Source: Diacronema lutheri (taxonomy: Eukaryota; Haptophyta; Pavlovophyceae; Pavlovales; Pavlovaceae). From it: 64,000 bases of DNA. Shown here in pieces: positions 1 to 11,318 of this stretch. The stretch is taken from the NCBI GenBank assembly GCA_019448385.1, contig JAGTXO010000005.1, positions 1,178,001-1,242,000 of the forward strand, read 5' to 3'. The notes beneath the pieces were generated by a model. The model made no database searches and was not told the DNA's origin. It was given only the letters and a program-made list of their open reading frames with translations. Both the position numbers and the translations under genes were made by a program. The number at the start of each line of letters is the position of its first letter. Positions within the stretch are counted from its first letter, which is position 1.

Positions 1-3000
1 GGCCCTGCCGACGCACCGCGCCAGCTGGAGAGCCGCTACGGCGAGGCGAGCAAGCTCGACCTACCCCAAGATTCCACTACGGGCCGCGTCCTCGACGCTC
101 GCGAGGCCCAGGACCGCGCGCGCGTGCCTGCTGCGCCCGACGGCACAGCGCTGCGCCGCGTGCTCGACGCCGTCGGCGCGGGCGCGCCCGCGCAGCGCAG
201 CCCGCGCTGGCACGACGAGCGATGGGAGGAGGTCACGGGCAGCAAGGTTGGCGACGTCGTGAACGACAACGCCGGCGTCGCGCACGAGACGCTCACCGAC
301 GAGTACGTGCACCGGCGGCGGCGCGAGGTGCGGACCAAGGCGACGACCGCGGGCATCCTCGGCGAGGCCGTCGCGCTGCGCAAGCTGGCGGCCGCGTACG
401 GCATCACCGTCGTGTGCAACCTGCCGATGGTGCGTGCGGACCCGCACGACAAGAGCGCGCCGTTCGCCTTCTCGCCGGACGGGCTCGCGATCCTCCCCGA
501 AAACAACGAGCAGGTCCTCGTCGAGGTGAAGACGCTCACCAAGGCGGGCGCCACGGCGCACGAGGACGGGCCGCCGCAGCCGCACCGCGATCAGCTGCAG
601 CTCGGCATGCACGTCCTCGGCGTGAGCAAAGCGCTCTACGTGCAGTACCTCAGGCACGAGGACCGGATCGTCGTGCACGTCGTGACGCGCGGCGCCGGCT
701 GGCTTGCATTCGCGCAGCCGAGGGTGCAGGCCTTCTGGGCGCGCGTCGTCGAGCGGCGCGCGCGGCTCGAGCGCGCGCGCGCCGACCACCCGGCTGCGAG
801 CCGGCGGCACCGGCGGCAGCAGACGCCGGCCGGGCCGCCGCTCGTGCTCGCGCTGGACGGGCGCATCCCCGCCGCGCGCGCCGCCGCGCTGCACGCCGTC
901 GCGCACGGCACCGCGAGCGCGGCGGCGGTGACGGCGGCGGCGGCGACGGGCGACGCGACGGCGTTGCAAGACGCGATCGCGGCGCTGCGCGCGCCCGTCG
1001 GCAATGCGGCGATCGCCAGCGCAGCGCGTGCGGAGGGCGCGGCCGTCGAGCGGGCGATCGCGTACCTCGGGCAGCCGGCGGGCGACGCCGCCGCCCGCGG
1101 CACGGCCGAGGCGGCCGAGGAGGAGAGGACGGTCGACGCCGACATCTGCGCGTTGCTGCACCAGCTCGGCGCGAGCGTGGCGCACGTGCACGTCGAGGAC
1201 GCGGATTGCGTCACGCGTGAGCACTGGGGCGAGGCGGTGCTCGCTGCAGCGGACGACCCGTCGAGCGCCCCCGCCATTTCGAGCGTCATCGTCGCGCACA
1301 TCGTGCGCCTCGCCGGCTTTGGCGTCGAGCTCCCGCAGTCGATTCGCGTCGCCCCCAGCACGGCCGACTGGCACGAGGGCTGGCTCGACGTGCAGTGCGT
1401 GCTGCTGCGCACGCGCCGGCGCGGGCGGCGCGACGACGACTTTGTGGCCGTCGTCAGGCGCGGTGGGCGCTGGTTTGCGTGCGAGCCCGGCCGCGCGCGG
1501 CGGCTGCAGTGGCGGTCGGTCCTACGCCGCGCGCGCGGCGGCGTCGACGGGACCGGCGAGGAGGCGTTCGCGATCGTCTACGTGCGGCGCGGCGACGCGG
1601 CCGGCGACGCGGCTGGCGACGCGCAGGCCGCACGGGCGCGCGGCGGGCGCGCGCGCAGGCGCACGCGCGGCGGCACGCGCAAGCGCAAGCGCGGCGCCTC
1701 CGCCGGGCTCGAGGCGGCCGCGCCCGCCGGCGCGCCGGCGGGCGCTGCTCACCGCCCGCCCGCCAGGCGTGCCACGGTCGCCGCGCGCACCACGCGCTCT
1801 GTGACCGACGCGCGGCACTCGGCGCCTGCCGCCACGGTTGCACCTGTCTTCGACTGGCGCGCCGGCCGCCCGCCCCCTGCCGCCGCCGCCGCCGCCAAGC
1901 GCGGCCAGGCGCTCGAGCCGGGGCAGTTCGCGCGGCCGCGTGGGCGCGCGCCATGGGGCAAGGTCTGGGACAGAGTCTCGGGTGCGTGGGCGGACAAGCC
2001 GACTGGTGCTGCCGTCGCCGCCGCGCCGCCGCCGCTGCCGCCCGCCGCCGCGCCGCCGCCCGCCGCCGCGCCGCCGCCCACCGCCGCGCCGCCGCCCGCC
2101 GCCGCGCCGCCGCCCGCCGTCGCGCCGCCGCCCGCCGCCGCGCCGCCGCCGCCGCCGCCACCGGCGGCGCTCGGCCGCCGGCAGCACGTCGGCGCGGGCG
2201 GCAGCGCGGCGGGCCGGCGGCTCGCGGCCATCGCACGGCGGCAGCGCGGCGTGCGCGCGCCGCCGCCCGCCGCGCGCTTCCTCGCCACGCTGCCGCCACC
2301 GCCACGCGACGGCCTCGCGCGCACGAGCAAGCAGGCGCGCGCGAGGCGCAACGCGGACGGACGGCCGGCGCACGCGCGCGCGGCCAACGCGCGCGCCTTC
2401 TACCGCGGCGTGGAGCTCGGCGTGCACGCGACGCGCGCCATCGTCGACGCGCGCCACGCCGACCTGCCGCAGGCCGTCTTCGTGGCGGAGGCGCGGGCGA
2501 TCGTCGCGCGCTCCGCCGGCGGCGGCGCGCTGCTCGCGCCGGACGACGTGCGCGACCTGTGCGACGCGCAGACGGACGCCGATCGCGCTGCGATCTGGGC
2601 GTCGGTGGGCGCGCACGAGGCGACGCGCATCTTCGCGCTCGTCACGCGCAACGCGAGCTTGGCGGGCGCGGCGCTGCTCGTGCTGCACACGCCGGCGGGC
2701 GCGCCGGCGCGCGCGCTCGGGCTCGTGGCGACGCGCTCGCGCGCGCCGTCGACGGGCGCGCCGCGCGACGCGCACAGGGCGCTGGTGCAGCGGTTGGACG
2801 TGCTGATGGACGCGATCGCCGCGGCGCGAGGCGCGTCGCCGCTCGAGCTCGAGCTCGCGCTCGCGCCCGAGCCGCAGAGCGCGTGCAACGCGCGTGCGGC
2901 CGCGCTGCTCTGCCTGCAGGCCGTCGCGGACGCGAGCGGCCGTCCCGCCGCTGAGGACGCGCTGGCCGCGCTCGACGACGCGCGCGGCATCGACCGGCAC

Positions 3001-6000
3001 TGCCACGCCGTCCGGCAGCAGATCGAGGCGAAGCTCGCGTGGCGGCGCGCCGACGGCGCCGTCGGCGTTGACGGCGCCGACGGCGCGCCCGCGCTCGCGC
3101 CTGCCGCCGCACCGCCGGCGTGCGCGCCGGCGCACGCTGCCGGCGAGGCGGCGGTCGACCAGGCGATCGTCACGCGGGTGCGCGACGCGCTGCGCGCGTG
3201 GGCGACGACTGGCACCGCGCCCAGCGCGGCGGTGCTCGACGACGCCTGCGCCGCGTACACGGCCCGCGCACGCGCGCGCAAGGACGCGCGCACGGCGCTG
3301 GGCCCGACGCGCGCGGCCGAGCTGCTCGCCGCGGCCGCGCGCGGCGGAGCCGACGGGGCGGATGCCGCGCGCGCGCTGCTCGGCGGCACGCCGCGCCTGC
3401 TCGTCGTGCTCCTCTGCGTGCCCGTCGCCGCGCCGTCCGGCGAGCCGCCGCGCCCGGTCGGGCTGCTCGTCGCCGACCGGCCGACGGACGACTCGCGCCC
3501 GGCCGCGCTCGTGCGCTACGACTTTGCGCCGCTCGACGCGGACGTGGCCGTCGCGGTCGGCGCGCATGCCGTCGCGCTGGCCAGTGCGATCTGGCCGCTG
3601 CTCGCGGCCGAGGGGGAGCCGCGGCCATCGCCCGTCGTGCGCTCGCAGCCGCGCGGCGGCGACGATGGCGCGCGTGCGCTCGCAACGTTCGCGTGCCTCG
3701 ACGCGCTGATGACCGCCAGCGTCGGCGCGCACGGCCTCGCGGGCGGCGCGGGCATGCTGCCCGCGCTGGTCGCGCGAGGCGCCGCGGCCGCCCAGCGCGA
3801 GCGGCAGCTGCGCGCGGCCGCCGAGAGGCTGGGCGGCACGGTCGCTGGGTGGCCGGACACGGGCGCGAGCGCGGCGGGCGCGAGCGTCGACGAGGAGGCG
3901 CGCACGTACGAGGTCGAGGCGGTCGTCGACGAGCGCCGCAAGGCGGGCAAGAAGGTGACGTTCCAGTTCCGGATCAGGTGGCGGGGCTACGACGAGAGCG
4001 CCGACACGTGGGAGCCTGAGGCCAACGTGAGCAGCGACCTCGTCGCCCAGTTCCGCAAGACGCGCGACGAGCAGAAGCGGCGCGCGGGCGTATCGGGCAG
4101 CGGCAGCGGCGGCGCGGGCGCGGCGTCGGCATTGGCGTCGGCGCCGCTTCGCGCGCACGGCGAGTCGGGCGCCGCGGGCAAGCGCGCCGCGGCGGGTGCC
4201 GCCGCGAGCGCGCGCGACGCCGCGGGCGCGCGCGCGCCGAGCGTTCCCCGCGCGCGCGGCGTCGAGCGCGCGCGCGTGGACGAGCCCGCTGCGCCGAGCG
4301 CGCGCGCCGCCGGCGGCGCGACGGCGCGCACGCGCGTCAGCGTGCTCCCGGGCTTCGTGGTCAAGCGCTCGACGCTCAACGCGGGGCCGCAGGCGGTGAC
4401 GGCGCAGCCCGGTGCGCGGAAGGAGCTGCGGCGCATCGCGGCGGCCGTGCACAGGCTCACGACACAGGCGTACCGCGTCATCAACAAGGTGGTGCGCGAC
4501 GAGGCTGCGGTGGCGAGCGCGCAGGCCGTCGGCGCGGCGTCGGGCGGCCCGTCGACCAGCGTGCACACGTCGACCACGATGGACAAGGGAACCGTCCGTG
4601 CGATCTTCTCGGCCATCGGCTGGCACAAGGACGAGAGCACGTACGGTGCAGCGCCCCGAGGCAAGCCCGCCGAGCAAGCCGCCGCGCAGACCAAGGCGGC
4701 GACGGCGCGCGCCGTCGGCGAGATGGCCGAGGGCGTCCAGCCCGTCTGCGCGGTGGGCCTCACGGAGATCCTCGAGGCGGAGGCGACGCAGGTGTCCACC
4801 GCGTGCCTGATGCATCCATCGCGCGTCGTGAACGGGCTGCTCCGCGACGTCGTCCGCGCGGCAGTCGAGCGCGACGAGGCGCTCGTCGCGCTGCCCGAGA
4901 TGCAGCGAAACGCGCGCGTGCGCGAGCTGTGCGAGCGGCTGCTGCGCGGCGACGTGGAGGGCGCGCGCGTCGGCTGCCCCGCCGCGCTCGACCGCCACCT
5001 GCCCGACATGGTCCTCCACAAGATCGACTACAAGTGCACGCCCACGAAAAGGTGGAACTACGACCGGCACACGACGCGCTACTTCCTCGTGCAGATCCGC
5101 ACCCTGCAGCACGTGGCCGAGGGGCAGGCGCTGCTCTGCCGGCTCGCGCACATCCACACGCAGCTGACCGGACGGCCGCCGCGGTACAATGTGGCGCCGC
5201 TGCGCACGCACAATGTGCGCGCGAGGCGTGGCTGCCGCTGCCGCCGCCGAGCGCCCAAGCGCGCGCGCCGCCGCCGTGCGCGCCGCCCCGCGGCCAGGTT
5301 GGTCACGCGCCCGCGCGCTCGCGCGCCGCGCGCTGCGCGCAGGTGCCGCGCAACGTGCGCCTCGCCGCGAGCGCCATCTGGGTGACGCTTTCGGATGACG
5401 AGCGCAAGGAGCTGCGCGCGCGGCTCAAGGCGCTGGACCTGCGCGACCACGATGGCGAGCCGATCAAGTGGACAGGCACAAACGGCAACACCCCGCCGAT
5501 GTCGGACGTGCGCGTCAGGTACGCGGTCTTTGCGACGCGCTTCGACATCTCCAACCGCGTCTTCGACTACGCCGGGCGCGAGCGGCCGCCGGCCGATCTG
5601 CCGTGGCACGCGCGGCGCTCGTGGGTTGGCCTCGCGCCGCTGCCGCGCGTGCCGCTCCCGGGCCGGCAGCCCGTCAAGTCGGTGGTGACAGATGGCGTCG
5701 CCGTGCACGCCGTCGGGACCGTCCTCGTGCCGAAGGCGCAGGCGCCGGCCGGCGGCTCGGGCGTCCTGCACCGCTGGCGCCGGCCGGACGGGCGCATCGC
5801 CGTCGCGCTCGGCTCCGAGCTGCGGCGGGCGATCGACGTCGAGGCGGCGGTCGTCGTCGCGGCCGACCCGAACATGGGCAACATCACCACCTACTCTGCG
5901 CACGTCGGGCGGGCGGCCGTCTGGCGGCAGTTCACGCAGCGCGCGCGCGCGCGCGCCGCGGGCTTTGCGCGCGAGACGGCCAAGACCAACGCGGCGCGGC

Positions 6001-7067
6001 GGCGCGTGCGCAAGGACGGGCGCGGCGAGGAGTTCAGCGTGGAGGCGGACGAGGCGCGGCTTGGCGAGGCGCACAGCGCCAAGGTGCTCGGCGAGGGCGA
6101 GTTCCACGCCTTCCACCGCGAGAGCGCGCGGGTGCGCGAGCGCGCCGCCGAGCACGTGTACGACGCGCCGGCGCGCCGGAAGGAGCGCTGGCGGCGCGAC
6201 AGCGGCGGGCGGTCCAACGCGGCGCGCGTCGCCGAGGCGCTCATCGCGGCGCACTGTGTCGACGGCGTGACGCGCGACCGGCTGCTCGTGTGCGTGGGCA
6301 AGTGGCTGCGCGACCACAAGGGCGCGCAGCCCAAGGGCGCGCCGCCCGCCTTCCAGGTGGGGCTGCTGCGCGAGCTGCGGCGGCGCGGCGTCGCGGCCGT
6401 CTTCGTGCCCGAGCCGTACACGTCGATGCACTGCTCGATGCCGCGGCTCGCCAAGGGCGGCAGGCTGCAGCGCTGCGGCGCGGAGCTCGCGCAGAACCCG
6501 CGCCTGCCCGTGGCAAAGGGCGGCACGCGCACGGTGCACGCGCTCGTCATCTGCCCGGCGTGCAACGGCGGCAAGAAGCCCGTGCACCGCGACTACAACG
6601 CCGCGCGCAACATCTTCTACGACGTGCACGACATGGCGGCGCACGCGGCCGGGCGCGACACCACGTCGACGCCTGAGCGCTTTGCCCTCGTGCTCGCCTG
6701 GTGGGCGCGCGGCGAGGTGTGGGAGCGTGAGGAGCGCATGGTGCACGGCGAGGGCGACGACTGCGACGACGAGTGCGACGGCGACGACGAGGGCGACGAC
6801 GAGGGCGACGACGACGACGACGACGATGGCAGCGGCGACGGCGGCGGCGGCGAGGGCGACGGCGACGGCGACGGCGACGGAGGCGGCGGCGGCGACGACG
6901 ACGATGACGGCGGGGGAGGCGGCGGCGGCGACGGCGGTGGCGACGACGGCGGCGGGCGCGGCGGCGGTGGCGGCGGCGGCTCTCGCGCCCGCACCCCCGC
7001 CCGCGGAGCTGCCAGCGCCAGTGCCGGCGGCGGCAGCGCGCGCGGGCCGAAGCGCGGCCGGCGTTGA
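1..7067 (+). CDS. Giant YqaJ nuclease - chromodomain - Fanzor (TnpB-like) fusion protein, 5' end outside window
   Basis: The frame is open from base 1, so the start lies upstream; at least 2312 residues are in view. Residues about 121-205 carry the YqaJ/lambda-exonuclease pattern: GEA helix, SPDGL, VEVKTL, then QLQLGMHVLG. Residues 669-722 are a PPPAAA-type linker. Residues 1302-1352 form a chromodomain (TYEVE, IRWRGYDESADTWEPE) with the aromatic-cage Y and W positions. The C-terminal part is a Fanzor core: RuvC-I Asp in VVVAADPNMG (codon 5865), RuvC-II Glu in VPEPYTSMHC (codon 6411), a Cys-type zinc knuckle ending CPAC, and RuvC-III Asp in HRDYNAARNI (codon 6591). A very acidic, Gly-rich tail follows (about 6740-6960). 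Exon 1 (1-5214) joins exon 2 (5343-7067) in phase 0. Fanzors are RNA-guided DNA endonucleases; the role of this fusion is inferred. All catalytic residues are present and the frame is intact, so it may be functional. Confidence 0.85.
5215..5342 (+). other. Spliceosomal intron inside the Fanzor fusion gene
   Basis: 128-bp intron with donor GTGCGCGCGA and acceptor GCGCGCAG. Removing it joins RTHN to VPRNVRLAAS and moves the reading frame from one long ORF to the next exactly in phase. The boundaries match the introns of ordinary genes in this window (for example HMBS and SYF2), so the gene is adapted to host splicing. Confidence 0.8.
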
Positions 7068-7688
7068 CGCACGGCCGAGCCGCGCAGCGGTCGACGCTTT
7101 GCGGGCTCTGCCCAGGTCGCGCGCGGCTGGCGACGCGTGCCGCGCGCGGCACGACCGTGCACGCCGCCACCCGTGGCCGAGCGCGCCGCACCAGCCGGCC
7201 CGCTCCAACCGCCGTGCGGATCACGGACGCTCGCTACGGCTCGTCGGCGCGCGTCACCTGCGCCGGCGGCCACGGCGCCGTCTGCTCCGGCCTCGTCGCG
7301 AGCAGCCCGACCGCTGCTCGCCGCCCGCACGCCGCCGCAGCAACGCTGCGCGTCGTGCTCCCCCGCTCGCCAAACGCGAAGAGCTCCCTCACAAGGACGT
7401 CCTTCCGAACGGCCCGCGCTGCACTCGGGGCGCGATCGTGCCCCTGATCGGATTTGGCTTGACCATCTATACTGTGTTGTGCACTTGGGAGTACAACCGT
7501 TCCAGCGGGCATGGCCGACGCATGACGCGCACGGTCACGCATCGGTCATGCCGCCACCGGTATGGGGTGCGCGAGCTCGGCGCGCGCCAGCGACGAAGAG
7601 ATGGCGTGTCCACGCCGAACGACGCCGCGGCGCGCACGTCCGCCCTCGTCTGACGTTCGCTCGAGTGCGCGACGGCAGCGGCAGGCGT
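7068..7688. other. Gene-free stretch between the Fanzor fusion and the ABC gene
   Basis: About 620 bp with no ORF that resembles a known protein. Most is GC-rich like its surroundings, but roughly 7440-7510 is less GC-rich. If the Fanzor gene belongs to a mobile element, its right end and a 3' guide RNA (omega RNA) would be expected here. I see no convincing terminal inverted repeat, and the left end is outside the window. Confidence 0.4.
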
Positions 7689-9959
7689 CTAGCCATACAT
7701 GTTCACCTGCCGGCCGGCGCCGCCGAAGCGATCAAAGCGCGAGCCGCCCGACGAGGCAAACATGGAGACGACGGGCTTGGCGGGCGGCTCGACGTCCATC
7801 GCCGCACACGTCGACGGCGCGGCTTCGACGTTTGCGACGGGCGGCGGTGCGGCCATCGCCGCCTTGCCCTCGGCCTCAAGCTCCGAGCGCAGCCGTGCGC
7901 GCACTGTGCGGTACAGGCTGCCGCTCTCGCGCGCGCGCGGCTGCGCAGCGTCTGCGGCGGCGAGCGCGAGATCTTCAGCGTGTCCGTAGTGCACCACCTT
8001 GCCCGCCGAGACGTGCAGCAGCTTGGTGGGCCAGCCATCGAGGCCGTCCAGAATGTGGGTCGCGTACACGACGCTCACGCCGCGCGTCTCGCTCTCCTGA
8101 ATGAAGGTGGGCGGGAGGGACCGGGCGGCGGGCCGCGCGACGACGTGCCCGTGAGCACGGCCTGCCATGCGGCCGGCGTCGCGCACGGCGCACGACGTCA
8201 CGCGCGGGCGCGCGGCGGGCTGCGCTGCTCACCTCCTTGAGGAAGGAGAGGAGGGACTGGCGTGCGAGGAGGTCGAGGTCAGTCGTCACCTCGTCCATCA
8301 AGTAGATGTCGCAGGGGCGGAGGAGCTTGAGAAGAATCTGGATGCGCCGACGCTGTCCGTCCGACACGGCGTTCATGCGCCACGTCGGGTCGAGGTCGAG
8401 CGCGGCGGTGAGCCGCGCGAGGCGCGCGTCGAGGAGCACATCGTCGTACATCTTCTCCGCCTTGAGCGCGCTGAGCGCGTTGGCCGCCATGAAGCCGGCT
8501 TCAAAATCCGCCTGGTACGGCACGCCGCTGCCCACGCACGCGACGGTGCGCGACCAGTCGCCCGTGAGCAGCGCGACGCGCGTGTTGAGCGTCTGCACGT
8601 CGGCGAACGCGTCGCGCCCGAGGATGCGCACGCTACCCGCCGAGACCATGTGCTTGCCGCCGAGGATGCGCAGCAGCGAGCTCTTCCCAGCGCCGTTCGC
8701 GCCGGTCAGGAGCACGCGCTCGCCGTGCGCGATCTGCACGTCGACGCCGTCGAGCGCGGGCGGCAGCGTCGGCGCGCCGCGCACGCCGGCGGGCGGTGCG
8801 TACGACCAGCGGAGCGCGCGCACGTCGATGGCGTGCGCGCCGGCATCGGCGAGCGGCGCGCGCGCTGCGGACGGCGCGGCGCGGCGGCCGTCGGCGGCGC
8901 TGAGCAACGCGGCAAAATCTGGCCGCGCCTCGAGCAGCCAGCCCTGGATCGCGCGGAAGAGGATGCCCGCCGCACGCCCGTCGGCGGGCGCGGCGGGCGC
9001 GGAGTGCACGGCGAGCTCGGGCACCGCGCCCACCTCCGCGTTGGTGCGCAGGCGCGTCTGCTCGATGTGGCAGATGTGCGTCGCCCAGCCGTCGAGGCCG
9101 TCAAAGATGTGCGTGCAGTACACGACGGTGACCGCCTTGTCGTCGCACTCCTTCTTGAGCCACGCGAGCAGGTCCTGCCGAACGATCAGGTCAAGGTCGG
9201 TCGTAATCTCATCGAGGAGGAGCACTTTGAACGGGCGGAGGAGCTTGAGCAGGATCTGCACGCGCCGGCGCTGGCCGTCGGAGGCGGCGGTGAGGTTCCA
9301 CCCGCGCTTCACGCCAAGCAGCGCAATCAGCTCCTCCAAACGCGCCGGGTCCACCCCCACCGAGTGCGAGTCGATGAGCGTCTGCACGGCCATCGCCTGG
9401 TAGGGCACGCCGTGGCCGACAAACGCGACCGTGCGCGTCCAGTTGCCCGTGAGCAGCGCGACCTCGTTGGCGAGCGCCGTGTCCTCAAAGGCCTTGCGCG
9501 AGAGCACGCACACGTCGCCGTTGCTCACCATGTGCTTGCCGCCAAGGATGTTGAGCAGCGTCGATTTGCCTGCTCGGCGCGCGCGCGCGTGGGCTTGCGC
9601 AGCGCGCGTCAGCGCTGCGCGCAACGCAGCGGGGTCGGCGCGGGCGCGCGGGCGGGCCGGACCGGCGGCGCACCCGAGCCGTTCGAACCGGTCATGAGGC
9701 AGCGCGCGCCGCGCGGCAGCTCGAGCGAGATGTCGCGCAGCTGGATCTTGTAGACGATCTCCTCGCGCGCCTCGTGCTGCCGGCGCGGCAGGTCGAGTGA
9801 GAGGCCGCCGTCGCGCGTAGTCTTGCGCTCGTCGGCGCCATGCGCCGACTCGTCGGTGACGAGACGCTTGACCGTCGAGTTGATATTCTGCGCAACCTCG
9901 TAGCTAAAGTACAGGTTCTTCACCTCGATCACCGCCGACGCGGACGACGACGACAACAT
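7689..9959 (-). CDS. Tandem CAF16/ABCI-type soluble ABC ATPase with two nucleotide-binding domains
   Basis: Three exons: 9959-9674, 9569-8233 and 8096-7689 (676 aa). The introns are 104 and 136 bp; the first splits the Walker A motif GSNGSGKST. Each half has a full ABC set: Walker A (GSNGSGKS; GANGAGKS), the CAF16-type signature SDGQRRR, Walker B with LLLDEITTDLD or YLMDEVTTDLD, and the switch segment VVYCTHIFDGLDGW or VVYATHILDGLDGW. There are no membrane segments. Yeast CAF16 and plant ABCI19-21 are single-domain proteins of about 300 residues associated with transcription or CCR4-NOT, so this gene is an internal duplication and may act as an intramolecular dimer. It diverges from the FKBP gene, with 84 bp between the start codons. 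The lumen of any organelle is unlikely because there is no leader. Confidence 0.85.
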
Positions 9960-10043
9960 CTTCTGGAAGGTTACGCGCGATTCCCGCAGCGCGAAGACCG
10001 AACTTAACAGAAGAGTCGACGGTTGTGTGAGTACCAAGCAAGC
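9960..10043. promoter_or_regulatory. Bidirectional promoter, ABC ATPase / lumenal FKBP
   Basis: Only 84 bp separate the two divergent ATGs, so both promoters and both 5' leaders must lie here or overlap the coding regions. The segment is locally richer in A/T than the flanking genes. No TATA box is evident. Confidence 0.5.
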
Positions 10044-10747
10044 ATGGCCGCATTGATTACGAGGACGAGGGCGCGATGGTTTGCGGTCGCCGCGGCCGCG
10101 GTGACCCTGCCGCGCGCGGCGGCGCTGACGGCGCGCGCGTCGGCGCTCACGCGACGGTCGATGCTCCTCGGCGCCGGCACGGGCGCCCTCGCCGCGGCCA
10201 CCTCTGCCGCGCCGGCGCTCGCGCGCCCGGCGCCATCGGACGGCGCGTGGGCCAAGCACGACGGCGCGTTCGCAGGCGTCGAGTTCGACGGCTTCAAGAA
10301 GACGCCGTCCGGGCTAGAGTACAAGGTCTTTGAGGAGGGCTATGGCGTGAAGCCCACCGCCGGCCAAGGCATCAAGGCGCACTACGCCGGCTACCTGCTC
10401 GACGGCGCGAAGTTCGACTCGTCGTATGATCGGCGCTCGCCCCTCGGCTTCGCCGTCGGCACGGGCCGCGTAATCAAGGGCTGGGACGAGGCGCTCCTCG
10501 ACATGCGCGTGGGCGAGAAGCGGGTGCGCCGCCATGCCCGCCGCCCACCCACGAGGCGGCGCGGACGGAGCGCAGACTCCTCCGCCCGCCGAGCTGCCCC
10601 ACACCCCCGCCCTTGCTGTTCGTCCTCGCCCTCCCGCAGGTTCTCAAGATCCCGGCTGCGCTCGCGTACGGTAAGCGCGGCGTTGGGCCAATCCCCGCGG
10701 ACTCGACGCTCGTCTTCTTCGTCGAGCTCGTCGCGATCACCGGGTGA
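10044..10747 (+). CDS. FKBP-type peptidyl-prolyl isomerase, thylakoid lumen targeted
   Basis: Exons 10044-10523 and 10640-10747 (195 aa); the 116-bp intron is GTGCGCC...CCGCAG. The N-terminus has a signal-like stretch, a transit-like region and then a twin-arginine lumenal leader (RRSMLLGAGTGALAAATSA) ending at an A-x-A site. The FKBP domain is complete: LEYKVFEEGYG, VKAHYAGYLL-type strand, FDSSYDRR, FAVGTGRVIKGWDEAL, IPAALAYGKRGVG and STLVFFVEL. The family isomerises X-Pro bonds; lumenal members help assemble photosystem and cytochrome complexes. I chose the first ATG of the frame; upstream in-frame codons are TTG only. Confidence 0.88.
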
Positions 10748-11318
10748 GCCGGCTCAGCGCAGCGCGACGGGAAGCGCCGCCGCGCGCGCCGCGGCAAGGG
10801 AGACCGCAGGCGGCAGGACATGCGAGCGCAGGCATGCGAGGGGAGGCCAGACAGACGATCGAGCGCCGGATTGTTGGGGCGGGACCCGCGAGAGTTGCGG
10901 AAGGAGAGGCTGCCCCTCGAAGCTTTTTTGACACAAAATAAGGGGGCGCTGCCCTGGGGCTGGAGACCCCGCCGGGGGGCGGGGGGCCGTTTTTCATGTT
11001 GCCGATTAAAGAATGCTGAGGAGGAGAGGCTCTCGCTTGGTTGAGGCTGGTCATCTGCCAAAAAGTGCGCCATCTCGACCGTTTTCCCGTTGGCCGGTTC
11101 AAAAATCGTTCGAGTGGCCAATTCCATTCGATTGGCGGGTTCAACAATGCCAATCCGTCGGCAAAACCTCCGATTGGCCAGGCTAATTCGATCGGCTGGT
11201 CAAATACCAAAATGACGAACCCGTCTGAGGAAAATCGTTTGGATTATAGCATCCCAGGGCTCGGTGTCCACCTCAGCTCTGTTTTAAAAAGCTGAGGGGT
11301 CTCCAGGATATTGACTGG
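10748..11318. other. Intergenic stretch with lower GC and a CCAAT-box cluster
   Basis: 571 bp between the FKBP stop and the GPATCH3 start. The first part is GC-rich; the part from about 10920 is much richer in A/T than anything nearby and holds a G/C-rich patch near 10960-10990. No ORF here resembles a protein. The CCAAT cluster is listed separately. Confidence 0.5.
11118..11177 (+). promoter_or_regulatory. Cluster of four CCAAT boxes upstream of GPATCH3
   Basis: CCAAT lies at 11118-11122 and 11150-11154, and its complement ATTGG at 11131-11135 and 11173-11177. That is four boxes in alternating orientation within 60 bp, about 140-200 bp before the GPATCH3 ATG, in an AT-richer island. This is the usual distance and arrangement for NF-Y-type promoters. 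Function is inferred. Confidence 0.45.

Noticed and set aside
3904-4056. Chromodomain as a sign of a chromovirus (Ty3/gypsy-type) integrase
   Set aside because: No reverse transcriptase, RNase H, integrase core or long terminal repeats are seen around it, and the frame continues into a Fanzor core.
1522-5211. 1229-residue ORF on the minus strand under the Fanzor fusion
   Set aside because: Arg/Ala-rich composition with no motifs; it is the antisense shadow of a GC-rich coding strand.
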